Below are positions 24,790 through 32,311 of a DNA stretch of 32,825 nt, piece after piece. A model generated the notes under the pieces. It was not told the DNA's origin, did no database searches, and worked only from the letters and a program-made list of their open reading frames with translations. Numbering within the stretch: position 1 is the stretch's first letter; each line of letters starts with the position of its first letter. This DNA comes from Peptococcaceae bacterium BICA1-8. Its GTDB lineage: Bacteria; Bacillota; Peptococcia; Peptococcales; BICA1-8. The translations under genes and the position numbers were made by a program. The stretch is from positions 1 to 32,825 of the forward strand of contig JUEF01000143.1 of the NCBI GenBank assembly GCA_000802045.1, written 5' to 3'.

Positions 24790-26094
24790 TTGGACAAATG
24801 GCAGGTAATGTATAAAGAAAAGTTAGCAAGTGCAGAAGAGATTGTTAAACAGGTACCGTCAAATGCAATTTGTGCTACATCTTGTGCTTTGGGAGAAGCT
24901 GTTGGATTGGCTCAAGCCCTGGCTGAAAGGGCTGAACGGGAAGAGTTGACCGGGATAACTCACCATTTGCTTTTAACACTGAAAAACCTTAAGTACCTAG
25001 AACCAGGCATGGAAAGCAAGATGAAGCATGTATCCTATTTCACCAGTGGTTATGCCCGAAAAACTGTCCAGGAGGGAAGGGCGGACTTCATGCCCTGTTA
25101 TTATAAAGACGTTCCCATGATATGGCGGGAGCTTGTCAAAGCAGAAGTATTCTATGCAACTGTTTCCCCCATGGATAAGCATGGCTGGTTTAGTTTTGGT
25201 GTATCGGCAAGCACTAGCAGGGCACAGATGTCTAGAGCTAACAAGATATTTTTGGAAGTAAATGAAAATATGCCTAGAACCCATGGTTCCCAATTTGTAC
25301 ATATTTCCGAGGTTGATGCAGTATTTGAAAACAATGTTCCTTTGGCTGAATTAGGAGAGGCACCAATCACCGGACAGGATCGAATTATCGGTGATTATAT
25401 AGCCGAACTAATACCCAATGGAGCAAGCATCCAATTAGGTATTGGTGGAGTACCCAATGCAGTGGCTAAAGCCTTAAAAACAAAAAAGGATCTTGGGCTG
25501 CACAGTGAAATGTTCACGGAAGGAATGGTTGATTTACTAGAGTCGGGAGCTGTCAATAACAGCAAAAAAAATATTCACCGGTATAAATCAATTACCGCTT
25601 TTGCTGCTGGGAGCCGACGCATGTATGATTTTCTCGATGATAATCCCGGAGTTGAATTTCATTCTATAGATTATGTCAATGACATCAATATAATTGCTCT
25701 CCATGATAATTTTGTCTCAATAAATGCAACTATCGAAGTTGATCTTATTGGTCAGGCATGTTCAGAATCTTTGGGACCTAAGCAATTTAGCGGGACAGGG
25801 GGGCAGGTTGATTTTGTTAGAGGAGCAGGTTTATCCAAGAATGGTAAGTCATTTATTACAACCTATTCTACTGCTAAGAATGACTCAATAAGCAAAATCA
25901 AGCCTATGCTCACCGAAGGCTCCCATGTAACCTGTACTAAAAATGATATTGATTATGTTGTAACAGAATATGGTGCAGCAAAACTTAAAGGTAAGACGGC
26001 TTCGCAAAGAGCAAAAGAATTAATTGCCATTGCCCATCCCAAATTTAGGGAAGAATTAACATTTGCTGCTAAGAAAATGAATCTAATGGTTTAG
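24790..26094 (+). CDS. 4-hydroxybutyrate/acetate-type CoA-transferase (AbfT/Cat family)
   Basis: This family I-related CoA-transferase has 434 residues. The TTG at 24790 is the start, because AAGGAAGGAGG lies nine bases before it and the longer frame would begin inside the promoter. The catalytic Glu is in LHSEMFTEG near residue 238, and the CoA-site text GTGGQVDFVRGA is intact; QLGIGGVPNAVAKAL and VTEYGAAKLKGKT are further marks. Relatives move CoA from acetyl-CoA to 4-hydroxybutyrate, butyrate or succinate. The next gene is of the 4-hydroxybutyryl-CoA dehydratase family, which suggests a hydroxy-acid substrate, but that partner is unusual, so the acid is not certain. Confidence 0.88.
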   Translation: MDKWQVMYKEKLASAEEIVKQVPSNAICATSCALGEAVGLAQALAERAEREELTGITHHLLLTLKNLKYLEPGMESKMKHVSYFTSGYARKTVQEGRADFMPCYYKDVPMIWRELVKAEVFYATVSPMDKHGWFSFGVSASTSRAQMSRANKIFLEVNENMPRTHGSQFVHISEVDAVFENNVPLAELGEAPITGQDRIIGDYIAELIPNGASIQLGIGGVPNAVAKALKTKKDLGLHSEMFTEGMVDLLESGAVNNSKKNIHRYKSITAFAAGSRRMYDFLDDNPGVEFHSIDYVNDINIIALHDNFVSINATIEVDLIGQACSESLGPKQFSGTGGQVDFVRGAGLSKNGKSFITTYSTAKNDSISKIKPMLTEGSHVTCTKNDIDYVVTEYGAAKLKGKTASQRAKELIAIAHPKFREELTFAAKKMNLMV

Positions 26095-26137
26095 ATTTTA
26101 GTACTAAATATCAAACAAATTTAAGGAGTGGAGAAAA

Positions 26138-27598
26138 ATGGCTTTAATGAATGGTCAGCAGTATAGAGAAAGCTTGAAAAAAATGCGGCCCAATGTTTAT
26201 AAATACGGGCAGTTAATTGAGGATGTGACTACCCATCCTGCAACAAAGCTTCATATTGATTCAGTTGCACATTCCTATGATATGTCTCAGGATCCGGAAA
26301 AATCCCATATTTTCACTAACACCTCCCATTTAACTGGGCAAAAAGCCCATCGTTGGAATACCTTGTGTCAGACGATGGAGGATCAAATAGGTAATGCTGA
26401 TATGAAGCGGGAACAATACAGATGGTCGGGTACATGTCAGGGTGCAACCTGTGCAGGCTGGACCGGACTAAATGTTCTCTGGGCTATTACTTATGAAATG
26501 GATAGAGATCTGGGAACAAATTACCATGAAAGACTAAAAAAATATTTTCAGTATGTGGAAGATAATGGTTTGGCCTTAGCCGGTGCAATTACTGATGCTA
26601 AAGGAAATAGAGCATTAAAGCCATCCCAGCAGAAAAACAAAGATACTAATGTTCATATCAAAGAAATCCGGGAAGACGGAATTGTCATCAGGGGCTATAA
26701 AACACAAATCTGTGGAGTAGCAGCAGCCCATGAAATAATTGTTGTTCCAGGTAGTGGATATAAGGAAGAAGATAAAGACTTCTGTCTTGCAGTAGCAGTA
26801 CCTAAGGATATCGAAGGTTTGACAATTGTTGAAACCCGTCGCCCCAGTGATACCCGGGATGAGGAAGAGGGCTGGGATTCTCCAAAGGTTGGTAATATAA
26901 CCCAAGCTTATCTATTATTTGATGATGTTTTTGTACCCAATGACCGGGTATTTATGTGTGGTGAGTTTAAATACAGCGGTAAAATCTTAGGATTTTTCAC
27001 TGCTATTTACCGAGCAGCAATAGGGGCTTGTGTTGCTGGACAAGGGGATATAATGTGCGGTTCAGCCATTAATATGGCTAGAGCTAATGGATTATCTCAA
27101 AAAGTATTCCAGGATAAACTTAATCAGATGGCTGTAAATAACGAGGTTACCTACGGGATAGGCCTGGGGGCAATGGCCAAAGGTAAAAAACATCTGTCCG
27201 GTCTTTTTATACCCGATGCTCTTTTAGCCCATGTTAATAAAACACAGGTTGCTAAATTACCATATGAAACTAAGGTTCTTACTCAAGATATTAGCGGTGG
27301 TATTGCTGAGACTGGTTGCATGCCTTCATATGCAGATTTCCAATCACCGGTATATGGCAAACAACTATTAGAAGCGTTAGAAGCTGGTACAGATGGCGAG
27401 TCCCGGGCTCGTATGGCTAGACTTGTTGAATGGTTAACTGTAGGTGGAGGTATCCCTGGCTGTATGCATGGCGGCGGATCCCCAGACGGTGCTCGACTTG
27501 TTGTCAGAGCAATGACTACTTGGGAAAGATTTGCTGATGATGCAAAACGCATCGCTGGAGTAACCGGAGAAATAGCTGAGCCACCTAAAAATAAATAA
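26138..27598 (+). CDS. 4-hydroxybutyryl-CoA dehydratase / HpaB-family flavoprotein (divergent)
   Basis: The product has 486 residues and the fold of AbfD: N-terminal HpaB-like domain (about 5-275) and C-terminal flavin domain (about 283-480). MALMNGQQYRESLKKM, TYEMDRDLGTNYHE and VFVPNDRVF align without gaps to the clostridial enzyme as I recall it. Yet key residues differ: the cluster His292 is Tyr291, Cys99-x3-Cys103 is Cys100-x4-Cys105, and only Cys299 is kept as Cys298. Catalytic Thr190, Glu257, Tyr296, Lys300 and Glu455 are Cys, Gln, Ile, Val and Gly. It is probably not an ordinary dehydratase; a flavin-only isomerase or dehydrogenase is possible. AAGGAG precedes the ATG. Confidence 0.85.
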   Translation: MALMNGQQYRESLKKMRPNVYKYGQLIEDVTTHPATKLHIDSVAHSYDMSQDPEKSHIFTNTSHLTGQKAHRWNTLCQTMEDQIGNADMKREQYRWSGTCQGATCAGWTGLNVLWAITYEMDRDLGTNYHERLKKYFQYVEDNGLALAGAITDAKGNRALKPSQQKNKDTNVHIKEIREDGIVIRGYKTQICGVAAAHEIIVVPGSGYKEEDKDFCLAVAVPKDIEGLTIVETRRPSDTRDEEEGWDSPKVGNITQAYLLFDDVFVPNDRVFMCGEFKYSGKILGFFTAIYRAAIGACVAGQGDIMCGSAINMARANGLSQKVFQDKLNQMAVNNEVTYGIGLGAMAKGKKHLSGLFIPDALLAHVNKTQVAKLPYETKVLTQDISGGIAETGCMPSYADFQSPVYGKQLLEALEAGTDGESRARMARLVEWLTVGGGIPGCMHGGGSPDGARLVVRAMTTWERFADDAKRIAGVTGEIAEPPKNK

Positions 27599-27619
27599 TA
27601 TTTCCCGTTTGACAATGGG

Positions 27620-27677
27620 ATTAGACCTGTACGAGCCCCTCACCCTTTATGGGGAGGGGACTCGTGAAAGGTCTAAT
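27620..27677 (+). repeat. Long GC-rich hairpin between dehydratase-like and permease genes
   Basis: ATTAGACCT pairs with AGGTCTAAT at the base, and CGAGCCCCTC (27632-27641) with GAGGGGACTCG (27654-27664) inside. It is far richer in G+C than its surroundings. No T-run follows, so it may protect or process the mRNA, or be a small repeat element. Confidence 0.6.
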
Positions 27678-27763
27678 AAAGAGATTAATACTATTTATAA
27701 ATATTGTAAAATTCAAAATTGTTAAATATATTTAGAAAATAAAGTTTCAAATGTTTTAAATTT

Positions 27764-27779
27764 CATGTGCTTGCACATG
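27764..27779. promoter_or_regulatory. Palindrome upstream of the permease gene
   Basis: CATGTGC and GCACATG are perfect inverted copies with TT between them, 35 bp before the permease start. It may be an operator for an unidentified regulator; no other copy is seen in the window. Confidence 0.35.
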
Positions 27780-27813
27780 ATTAAAATAAAAAAAAGAAAT
27801 AGGAGGTAAGAAA

Positions 27814-29196
27814 ATGGCAGTTATTCGTGAGCATGGAAAAGAACAGCCCTATATTCCCTTTGGTATTTTCAAACTCCGGTTACCTTTCATGCATTACAAG
27901 CAGGAATGGCCTGAATTCTGGCAAGGTTTAATTCTCGTAGCAGTTGCTTTGGGTGCGATTCCTATATTACAGGAGACACTTGGTGTACCTTTTGAGCTGG
28001 CGGTTGCTATGGTTGCCTTGAACGGGCTGCTCTATATTCTTCATCCCACCTTTGGTGATCCTTTATTTCCTGGTTGGATTACTCCGGCGATTCCTCTTGT
28101 ATTAGCCTTTGCCGGTGGTTATGAAGCAGGTATTGACCGTATTCATGCAATTATTGCTCTACAATTAACTATGGCAGTTGTATTTACCTTTATGGGTGTT
28201 ACCGGGTTAGCGAAAAAAATTGTTAATCTTGTACCAGTTTCCATGAGGGCAGGAATTATTTTAGGTGCTGGTATTGCCGCAGTAGTTGGTGTTATAAAAC
28301 CTGGCGGTCGGATGGCCGGACAGGAAGTTACTATACTCGTTGGCGCAATTATTTGTTATTTGGTGCTTTTCTCCTGGCGTTTCCAGATAGCAAAAAGTAA
28401 AAATTCTTTCTTAGGACAGTTAGCTAAATACGGGATGCTTCCCGGAATGATAGTTGCCGCAGTTGTTGGTCCTATTTTTGGAGAAATTGCAATACCCACA
28501 ATTGAATGGGGTTTCGTTCCCTTTGGTAATCTCACACAGGTTATTTCCGGTTATACTATTTTTGGAGCTCCAGGTTTTCCTCCATTAGGATACTTTATTG
28601 AAGTATTACCATTAGTATTTGCAGCTTACATCATAGCCTTTGGTGACTTTGTACTTGCAGAAGTAGTTACTAAAGATGCAGATGAAGTTCGTCAGGACGA
28701 AGTTATCGATTTTAATGCCAATAGATCAAATATTATTTCTGGTCTTAGAAACTTCATCATGGCATTAATTGCACCATATGCTCCATTATGCGGTCCTCTT
28801 TGGGCAGGTGGTACAATAGCTGCTGTTGAACGTTATAAGCATGGTAGAAAATCCATGGATTCTATTTTCGGTGGTGTCGGTACATTCGTTATTGCCATGG
28901 CTATTGCTGGTTTCTTAATGCCGATTATTTCCTTGGTTAAGCCGGTATTACCAGCTGCTCTTTCTTTAACCCTGATTGTTCAAGGCTTCGCTTGTGCCTA
29001 TATAGCAATGGAGATGGTTAAAGGTAAAGAAGAACGGGGTGTTGCAGGTATAATGGCTATCTTCCTAGCATTTAGAGGTGCAGCCTGGGGTCTAGCAGCA
29101 GGCGTAATATTACATTTATTAATTGGAGTAAAAGATCAGATTACTGCAGTTCCAGTAGCTCCTCCAGCCGAAAACAACAAATCTATTGACGCATAG
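27814..29196 (+). CDS. Multi-helix permease, probable organic-acid or nucleobase-type transporter
   Basis: The product has 460 residues with about 12 hydrophobic segments. Its text (GWITPAIPLVLAFAGGYEAG; VPVSMRAGIILGAGIAAVVG; IAPYAPLCGPLWAGGTIAAV) has the feel of the UraA/SulP-fold permeases, with a charged loop EVVTKDADEVRQDEVIDFN. The exact family is not recognised. Being in the second sigma-54 block, it likely imports the acid that the CoA-transferase activates. AGGAGG lies before the ATG. A terminator follows at 29215. Confidence 0.72.
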   Translation: MAVIREHGKEQPYIPFGIFKLRLPFMHYKQEWPEFWQGLILVAVALGAIPILQETLGVPFELAVAMVALNGLLYILHPTFGDPLFPGWITPAIPLVLAFAGGYEAGIDRIHAIIALQLTMAVVFTFMGVTGLAKKIVNLVPVSMRAGIILGAGIAAVVGVIKPGGRMAGQEVTILVGAIICYLVLFSWRFQIAKSKNSFLGQLAKYGMLPGMIVAAVVGPIFGEIAIPTIEWGFVPFGNLTQVISGYTIFGAPGFPPLGYFIEVLPLVFAAYIIAFGDFVLAEVVTKDADEVRQDEVIDFNANRSNIISGLRNFIMALIAPYAPLCGPLWAGGTIAAVERYKHGRKSMDSIFGGVGTFVIAMAIAGFLMPIISLVKPVLPAALSLTLIVQGFACAYIAMEMVKGKEERGVAGIMAIFLAFRGAAWGLAAGVILHLLIGVKDQITAVPVAPPAENNKSIDA

Positions 29197-29214
29197 ATTA
29201 ATACTCTTCATATT

Positions 29215-29253
29215 TGGTAGAGGTCCCTGCCAGGGATCTCTACCACTTTTTTT
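29215..29253 (+). terminator. Intrinsic terminator after the permease gene
   Basis: TGGTAGAGGTCCCTG pairs with CAGGGATCTCTACCA and is followed by seven T. The ferredoxin gene starts only 25 bp later with no room for a clear promoter, so it probably relies on read-through. Confidence 0.85.
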
Positions 29254-29278
29254 AAAATGAGTTTGAGGTGGTGGCTAA

Positions 29279-29515
29279 ATGACCAAGGGTATAGTCATTA
29301 ATCCCGGCAAATGTACAGGTTGCACAATATGTTCTTTAACCTGTACTATTACCTATAATAATGATTTTAACTTAAATAAAGCACATATCAAAATCAGGAA
29401 AAACGATATGGAAGGGACCTTTCTGATCTCTTTTTCATCTACCTGTTTGACCTGTGGAAAGTGTGCTGAAGTTTGCCCCACAGGATGTCTGAGTATGCTA
29501 GTGGCTAGTTTCTAG
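29279..29515 (+). CDS. 2x[4Fe-4S] ferredoxin-like subunit of the aldehyde oxidoreductase
   Basis: The protein has 78 residues and two cluster motifs: CTGCTICSLTC near residues 12-22 and CLTCGKCAEVCPTGC near 56-70. It lies directly before the tungsten oxidoreductase and probably acts as its electron-transfer partner or small subunit. GAGGTGG precedes the ATG. Its last codons and stop fall inside the heptad tandem repeat that fills the gap, so the C-terminus LVASF may have been altered by repeat growth. Confidence 0.88.
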   Translation: MTKGIVINPGKCTGCTICSLTCTITYNNDFNLNKAHIKIRKNDMEGTFLISFSSTCLTCGKCAEVCPTGCLSMLVASF

Positions 29516-29605
29516 TGACTGGTGACTGGTGACTAGTGACTGGTGGTTAGTAGCTAGATAATTAATGATAGGTCGATGGTACTTAGTGCTCAGTGTCCGG
29601 TGAAA
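29500..29605. repeat. Degenerate 7-bp tandem repeat array
   Basis: From 29500 the sequence reads in register as heptads close to RGTGACT: AGTGGCT, AGTTTCT, AGTGACT, GGTGACT, GGTGACT, AGTGACT, GGTGGTT, AGTAGCT. After a decayed middle, AGTGCTC, AGTGTCC and GGTGAAA continue to 29605. It spans the ferredoxin stop codon and the gap before the oxidoreductase. Confidence 0.75.
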
Positions 29606-29627
29606 TAAATCGTTTATGGAGGAGAAT

Positions 29628-31544
29628 ATGTGCGGTTATGCAGGGAAATTTCTTGATATTGATTTATCTAGTTTATCAATTAGGGACTTAACATTTGACG
29701 AAGATACTATAAAAAAATATATCGGTGGAGTAGGTATTGCGGCCAAGCTTGTTTATGATTTGGTCCCATCAGATATAGATGCATTAGAGCCTGAAAATGT
29801 TTTGTGCTTTTCAGTTGGCTCCTTGGTAGGTACAAATGTACCCACTGCTTGTCGTACCGAGGTCTCAGCCAAATCTCCTGCAACAGGTTTATTTGGAACC
29901 TCAAATTCCGGCAGCTTTTGGGGTAGTGAACTAAAATTTGCAGGATATGACGGGGTAATTATCCGGGGTAAATCACAGGAACCAGTCTATGTATATATCA
30001 ATAATAACAATGTGGAGATTCTCTCTGCAAGTCATGTATGGGGTAAGGACTGTTGGCAGACGATAGAAGTACTTCGCAGGGAATTAGAGGATGAAGAACT
30101 GCAAATTGCATTAATTGGCCCGGGGGGAGAAAATCTCTGCCGCTTCGCCAGTATTGAAAACGGTCCCTATGACGCCTGGGGCAGGACCGGATTAGGGGCT
30201 GTAATGGGTTCGAAAAACCTGAAGGCTGTTGCTGTACGGGGTAGTAACAGTATAAAAGTTTACGATAAAAAGGAATTTATTAAATTGGTTAATCAGGCAC
30301 GAAGCAGTTTAAATAACTCACCTTTTTTTGGACCTTTTAGTAAATTCGGGACTATGTTGGCAACCGTTCCCTATTATGAATTTGGTGCTTTGCCGGGGCG
30401 TAATTTTCAGACTGGGGTAATTGACGATTGGCTGGAAACAAGAAGTAGAAAACTAGTTCACCAGTACAGCAAAAGGGGAATTTCCTGCATGGCCTGTCCT
30501 ATAGCTTGTGCTCACTGGGTTGAGGTTAAGGAAGGTCCATATAAAGGATTGCGAATTAAGGATATGGAGGTAACACCTTTAATAGGCTTTGCAGCGGGGT
30601 GTGATGTCAATAATATTCCCGCTGTTGCTAAATTGACAGAGGTCTGTCAGCGTTATGGAATCGATATGGTTTCTGCTGCCGGTACTATAGCCTTTACAAT
30701 GGAATTATTCCAGCGAAAAATTATTACTGAACAGGAAATAGGTTTTAAAATAGATTGGGGTAACGAAGAAGGCATATTTAAACTCTTAGAGATGATTGCA
30801 AAGCGGGAAGGAATAGGTGATATTTTAGCTGAGGGGACAAAAGCAGCTGCTCAAATTATTCCCGGAGCTCAAGATTATGCTATTCATATCAAGGGACTAG
30901 AAATACCCATGGCTGATCCTAGGGGTAGATGGTCAACATGGACCTTTGGCACCCTTACCAATATCCGCGGAGGTGACCATCTCCGTAACCGGAATCCTGT
31001 TGAAAACTTAAGATTCAATGAAAATCCAGTACCATATCGAACAGAAAAGTTTGGTCTCTCTGATGAATTATATGAAGAATTAGATATTTTTGAAGGAGAA
31101 AAGGAAAAAATATTTGACTTCCAAACCAGAGATGTGAATATTGCGGCTATGTCAAAATGGGCAGAGGATTTAATATCCGTTTATAACACTTTGGGAGTAT
31201 GTATTCGCCCCCCTGTTTTACAGTCTATAGGACCTAATCTTCTCTCTAAACTTTATACATCTTTAACCGGTATTGATATTTCTGCTGAGGAATTAATGGA
31301 GGCAGGGGAAAGAATATGGAATTTACAAAAGCTTTTTAATATAAGGGCAGGGGAAAAAATAGAAGACAGTGTTTTCCCTAAAAGATTCTATGAAGAAGAA
31401 ATGGGTTCTGGAGCCAGTAAAGGCAGAAAGCTTGATCGGGTCAAAGTTCAGGAAGTTTTGGATGATTATTATGAAATAAGGGGTTGGGACAGGAAAACAG
31501 GGATACCCAGAGAGGAAAAGCTAAAGCAACTGGGATTAGTTTAA
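29628..31544 (+). CDS. aor: Tungsten aldehyde:ferredoxin oxidoreductase
   Basis: This enzyme oxidises aldehydes to acids, or reduces acids, with ferredoxin, using a tungsten bis-pterin and one [4Fe-4S] cluster. The ATG at 29628 has GGAGGAG six bases ahead; the ATG at 29616 contains that site and is rejected. It has 638 residues. Marks are MCGYAGKFLDIDL, the pterin text GRTGLGAVMGSKNLKAVAVRG (broken after 20), cluster Cys in CMACPIAC near 287-294 with the fourth Cys in LGVCIRPP near 524, and PRGRWSTWTF. It depends on tungsten, and the window also holds the tungstate transporter. Substrate aldehyde unknown. Confidence 0.94.
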   Translation: MCGYAGKFLDIDLSSLSIRDLTFDEDTIKKYIGGVGIAAKLVYDLVPSDIDALEPENVLCFSVGSLVGTNVPTACRTEVSAKSPATGLFGTSNSGSFWGSELKFAGYDGVIIRGKSQEPVYVYINNNNVEILSASHVWGKDCWQTIEVLRRELEDEELQIALIGPGGENLCRFASIENGPYDAWGRTGLGAVMGSKNLKAVAVRGSNSIKVYDKKEFIKLVNQARSSLNNSPFFGPFSKFGTMLATVPYYEFGALPGRNFQTGVIDDWLETRSRKLVHQYSKRGISCMACPIACAHWVEVKEGPYKGLRIKDMEVTPLIGFAAGCDVNNIPAVAKLTEVCQRYGIDMVSAAGTIAFTMELFQRKIITEQEIGFKIDWGNEEGIFKLLEMIAKREGIGDILAEGTKAAAQIIPGAQDYAIHIKGLEIPMADPRGRWSTWTFGTLTNIRGGDHLRNRNPVENLRFNENPVPYRTEKFGLSDELYEELDIFEGEKEKIFDFQTRDVNIAAMSKWAEDLISVYNTLGVCIRPPVLQSIGPNLLSKLYTSLTGIDISAEELMEAGERIWNLQKLFNIRAGEKIEDSVFPKRFYEEEMGSGASKGRKLDRVKVQEVLDDYYEIRGWDRKTGIPREEKLKQLGLV

Positions 31545-31649
31545 CATAAGCAGCAGGAAATAAGAGAATTGTATAGAAAATTTTACATTATATCTTATTT
31601 CTTAAAGGGGTAAAAATGGCTAATTTCAATAGAAAAGAGGTGATTTTTG

Positions 31650-32096
31650 ATGACTCAACAGGCTACTGAGAATGTTAATGCCAAACAATTGGCAGGACAG
31701 AACTTTCGTGAAGGATATAATTGTGCCGAAGCAATACTTCGAGCTTATCGGGACGTATTAAATCTCGATATTTCTGATAGTGCGTTGAGGATGGCTTCGG
31801 GGTTCGGCGGAGGTCTAGGCCATGCCGGGTGCATGTGTGGTTCATTAACTGCCGCTACCATGGTTTTAGGGATGCTTCAGGGACGGGTTACTAATGAAGA
31901 GAGCAGGGAACCCGTGTACACTAGTGCACAGCAATTTCATGGGCTCTTTGAAGAAAAATTCGGTGCAACGTGTTGTCGGATGCTTAATCCTCACCCCTAT
32001 GATAGCAGAGACCACTTGCGAAATTGTCTTAAGATTACCGGCAATACAGCGGAGTTGTTACAAAAGTTTATTGAAGACAAACAATTAGCAGAATAG
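31650..32096 (+). CDS. C_GCAxxG_C_C family protein
   Basis: The protein has 148 residues and the spaced cysteine pattern that names this redox-protein family: YNCAEAILRAY, then FGGGLGHAGCMCGSLTAATM, then ATCCRMLNP and HLRNC. The Cys set suggests a metal or Fe-S site; the biochemical role of the family is not settled. It is often found beside anaerobic oxidoreductases. AGAGGTG precedes the ATG at 31650. A 17-codon open frame with its own AAGGGG site (31616-31669) overlaps its start and could couple translation. It ends the catabolic cluster. Confidence 0.85.
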   Translation: MTQQATENVNAKQLAGQNFREGYNCAEAILRAYRDVLNLDISDSALRMASGFGGGLGHAGCMCGSLTAATMVLGMLQGRVTNEESREPVYTSAQQFHGLFEEKFGATCCRMLNPHPYDSRDHLRNCLKITGNTAELLQKFIEDKQLAE

Positions 32097-32306
32097 CTAT
32101 ATAATTTCCTCGACCCTCTTTTTGAGCTATCCCGATTTACATGGGATAGCTCAATTGATGCATATAAACGGGTTGGCGCTCACTATCACACAAAGGGTGT
32201 TGAGATATACCAAGTAATTGAAGGAAAAGGGAATATTTATATTGGTGCTCCCAAGGATGAAGGGGAGGTTGATTGGAAACAGCCAGTTAATGGTATAGGC
32301 TGTTGA
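32097..32306 (+). pseudogene. Cupin-domain remnant
   Basis: The frame runs 70 codons straight on from the preceding stop codon with no start codon. It reads KRVGAHYHTKGVEIYQVIEG followed by KGNIYIGAPKDEGEVDWKQP, a clear cupin motif 1 (H-x-H...E), and then stops inside the 23-bp direct repeat. Motif 2 is missing. It is the middle of a cupin gene cut off at both ends. A strong hairpin (TTGAGCTATCCC with GGGATAGCTCAA, 32122-32154) lies within it. Confidence 0.6.
32122..32154. other. Strong hairpin inside the cupin remnant
   Basis: A 12-bp stem, TTGAGCTATCCC with GGGATAGCTCAA, has a 9-nt loop. The T-run lies before the stem, not after it, so a terminator on the plus strand is not well supported. 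Confidence 0.4.
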
Positions 32307-32311
32307 CTATT
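32289..32311. repeat. 23-bp direct repeat, right copy
   Basis: It is identical to 10730-10752 and in the same orientation. It marks the point where the cupin frame ends and the PucR-like frame opens. Confidence 0.8.

Noticed and set aside
26138..27598. Straight annotation as functional 4-hydroxybutyryl-CoA dehydratase
   Set aside because: The family is right, but the replaced cluster and catalytic residues make the standard reaction doubtful, so only the family name is given.
31616..31669. 17-codon open frame with AAGGGG site overlapping the C_GCAxxG_C_C gene start
   Set aside because: It could be a leader peptide, but so short a frame is expected by chance and shows no recognisable content.
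32122..32154. Terminator at the end of the catabolic cluster
   Set aside because: The stem is strong, but the T-run is on the 5' side and the 3' side is not T-rich, so terminator activity is not supported on the plus strand.
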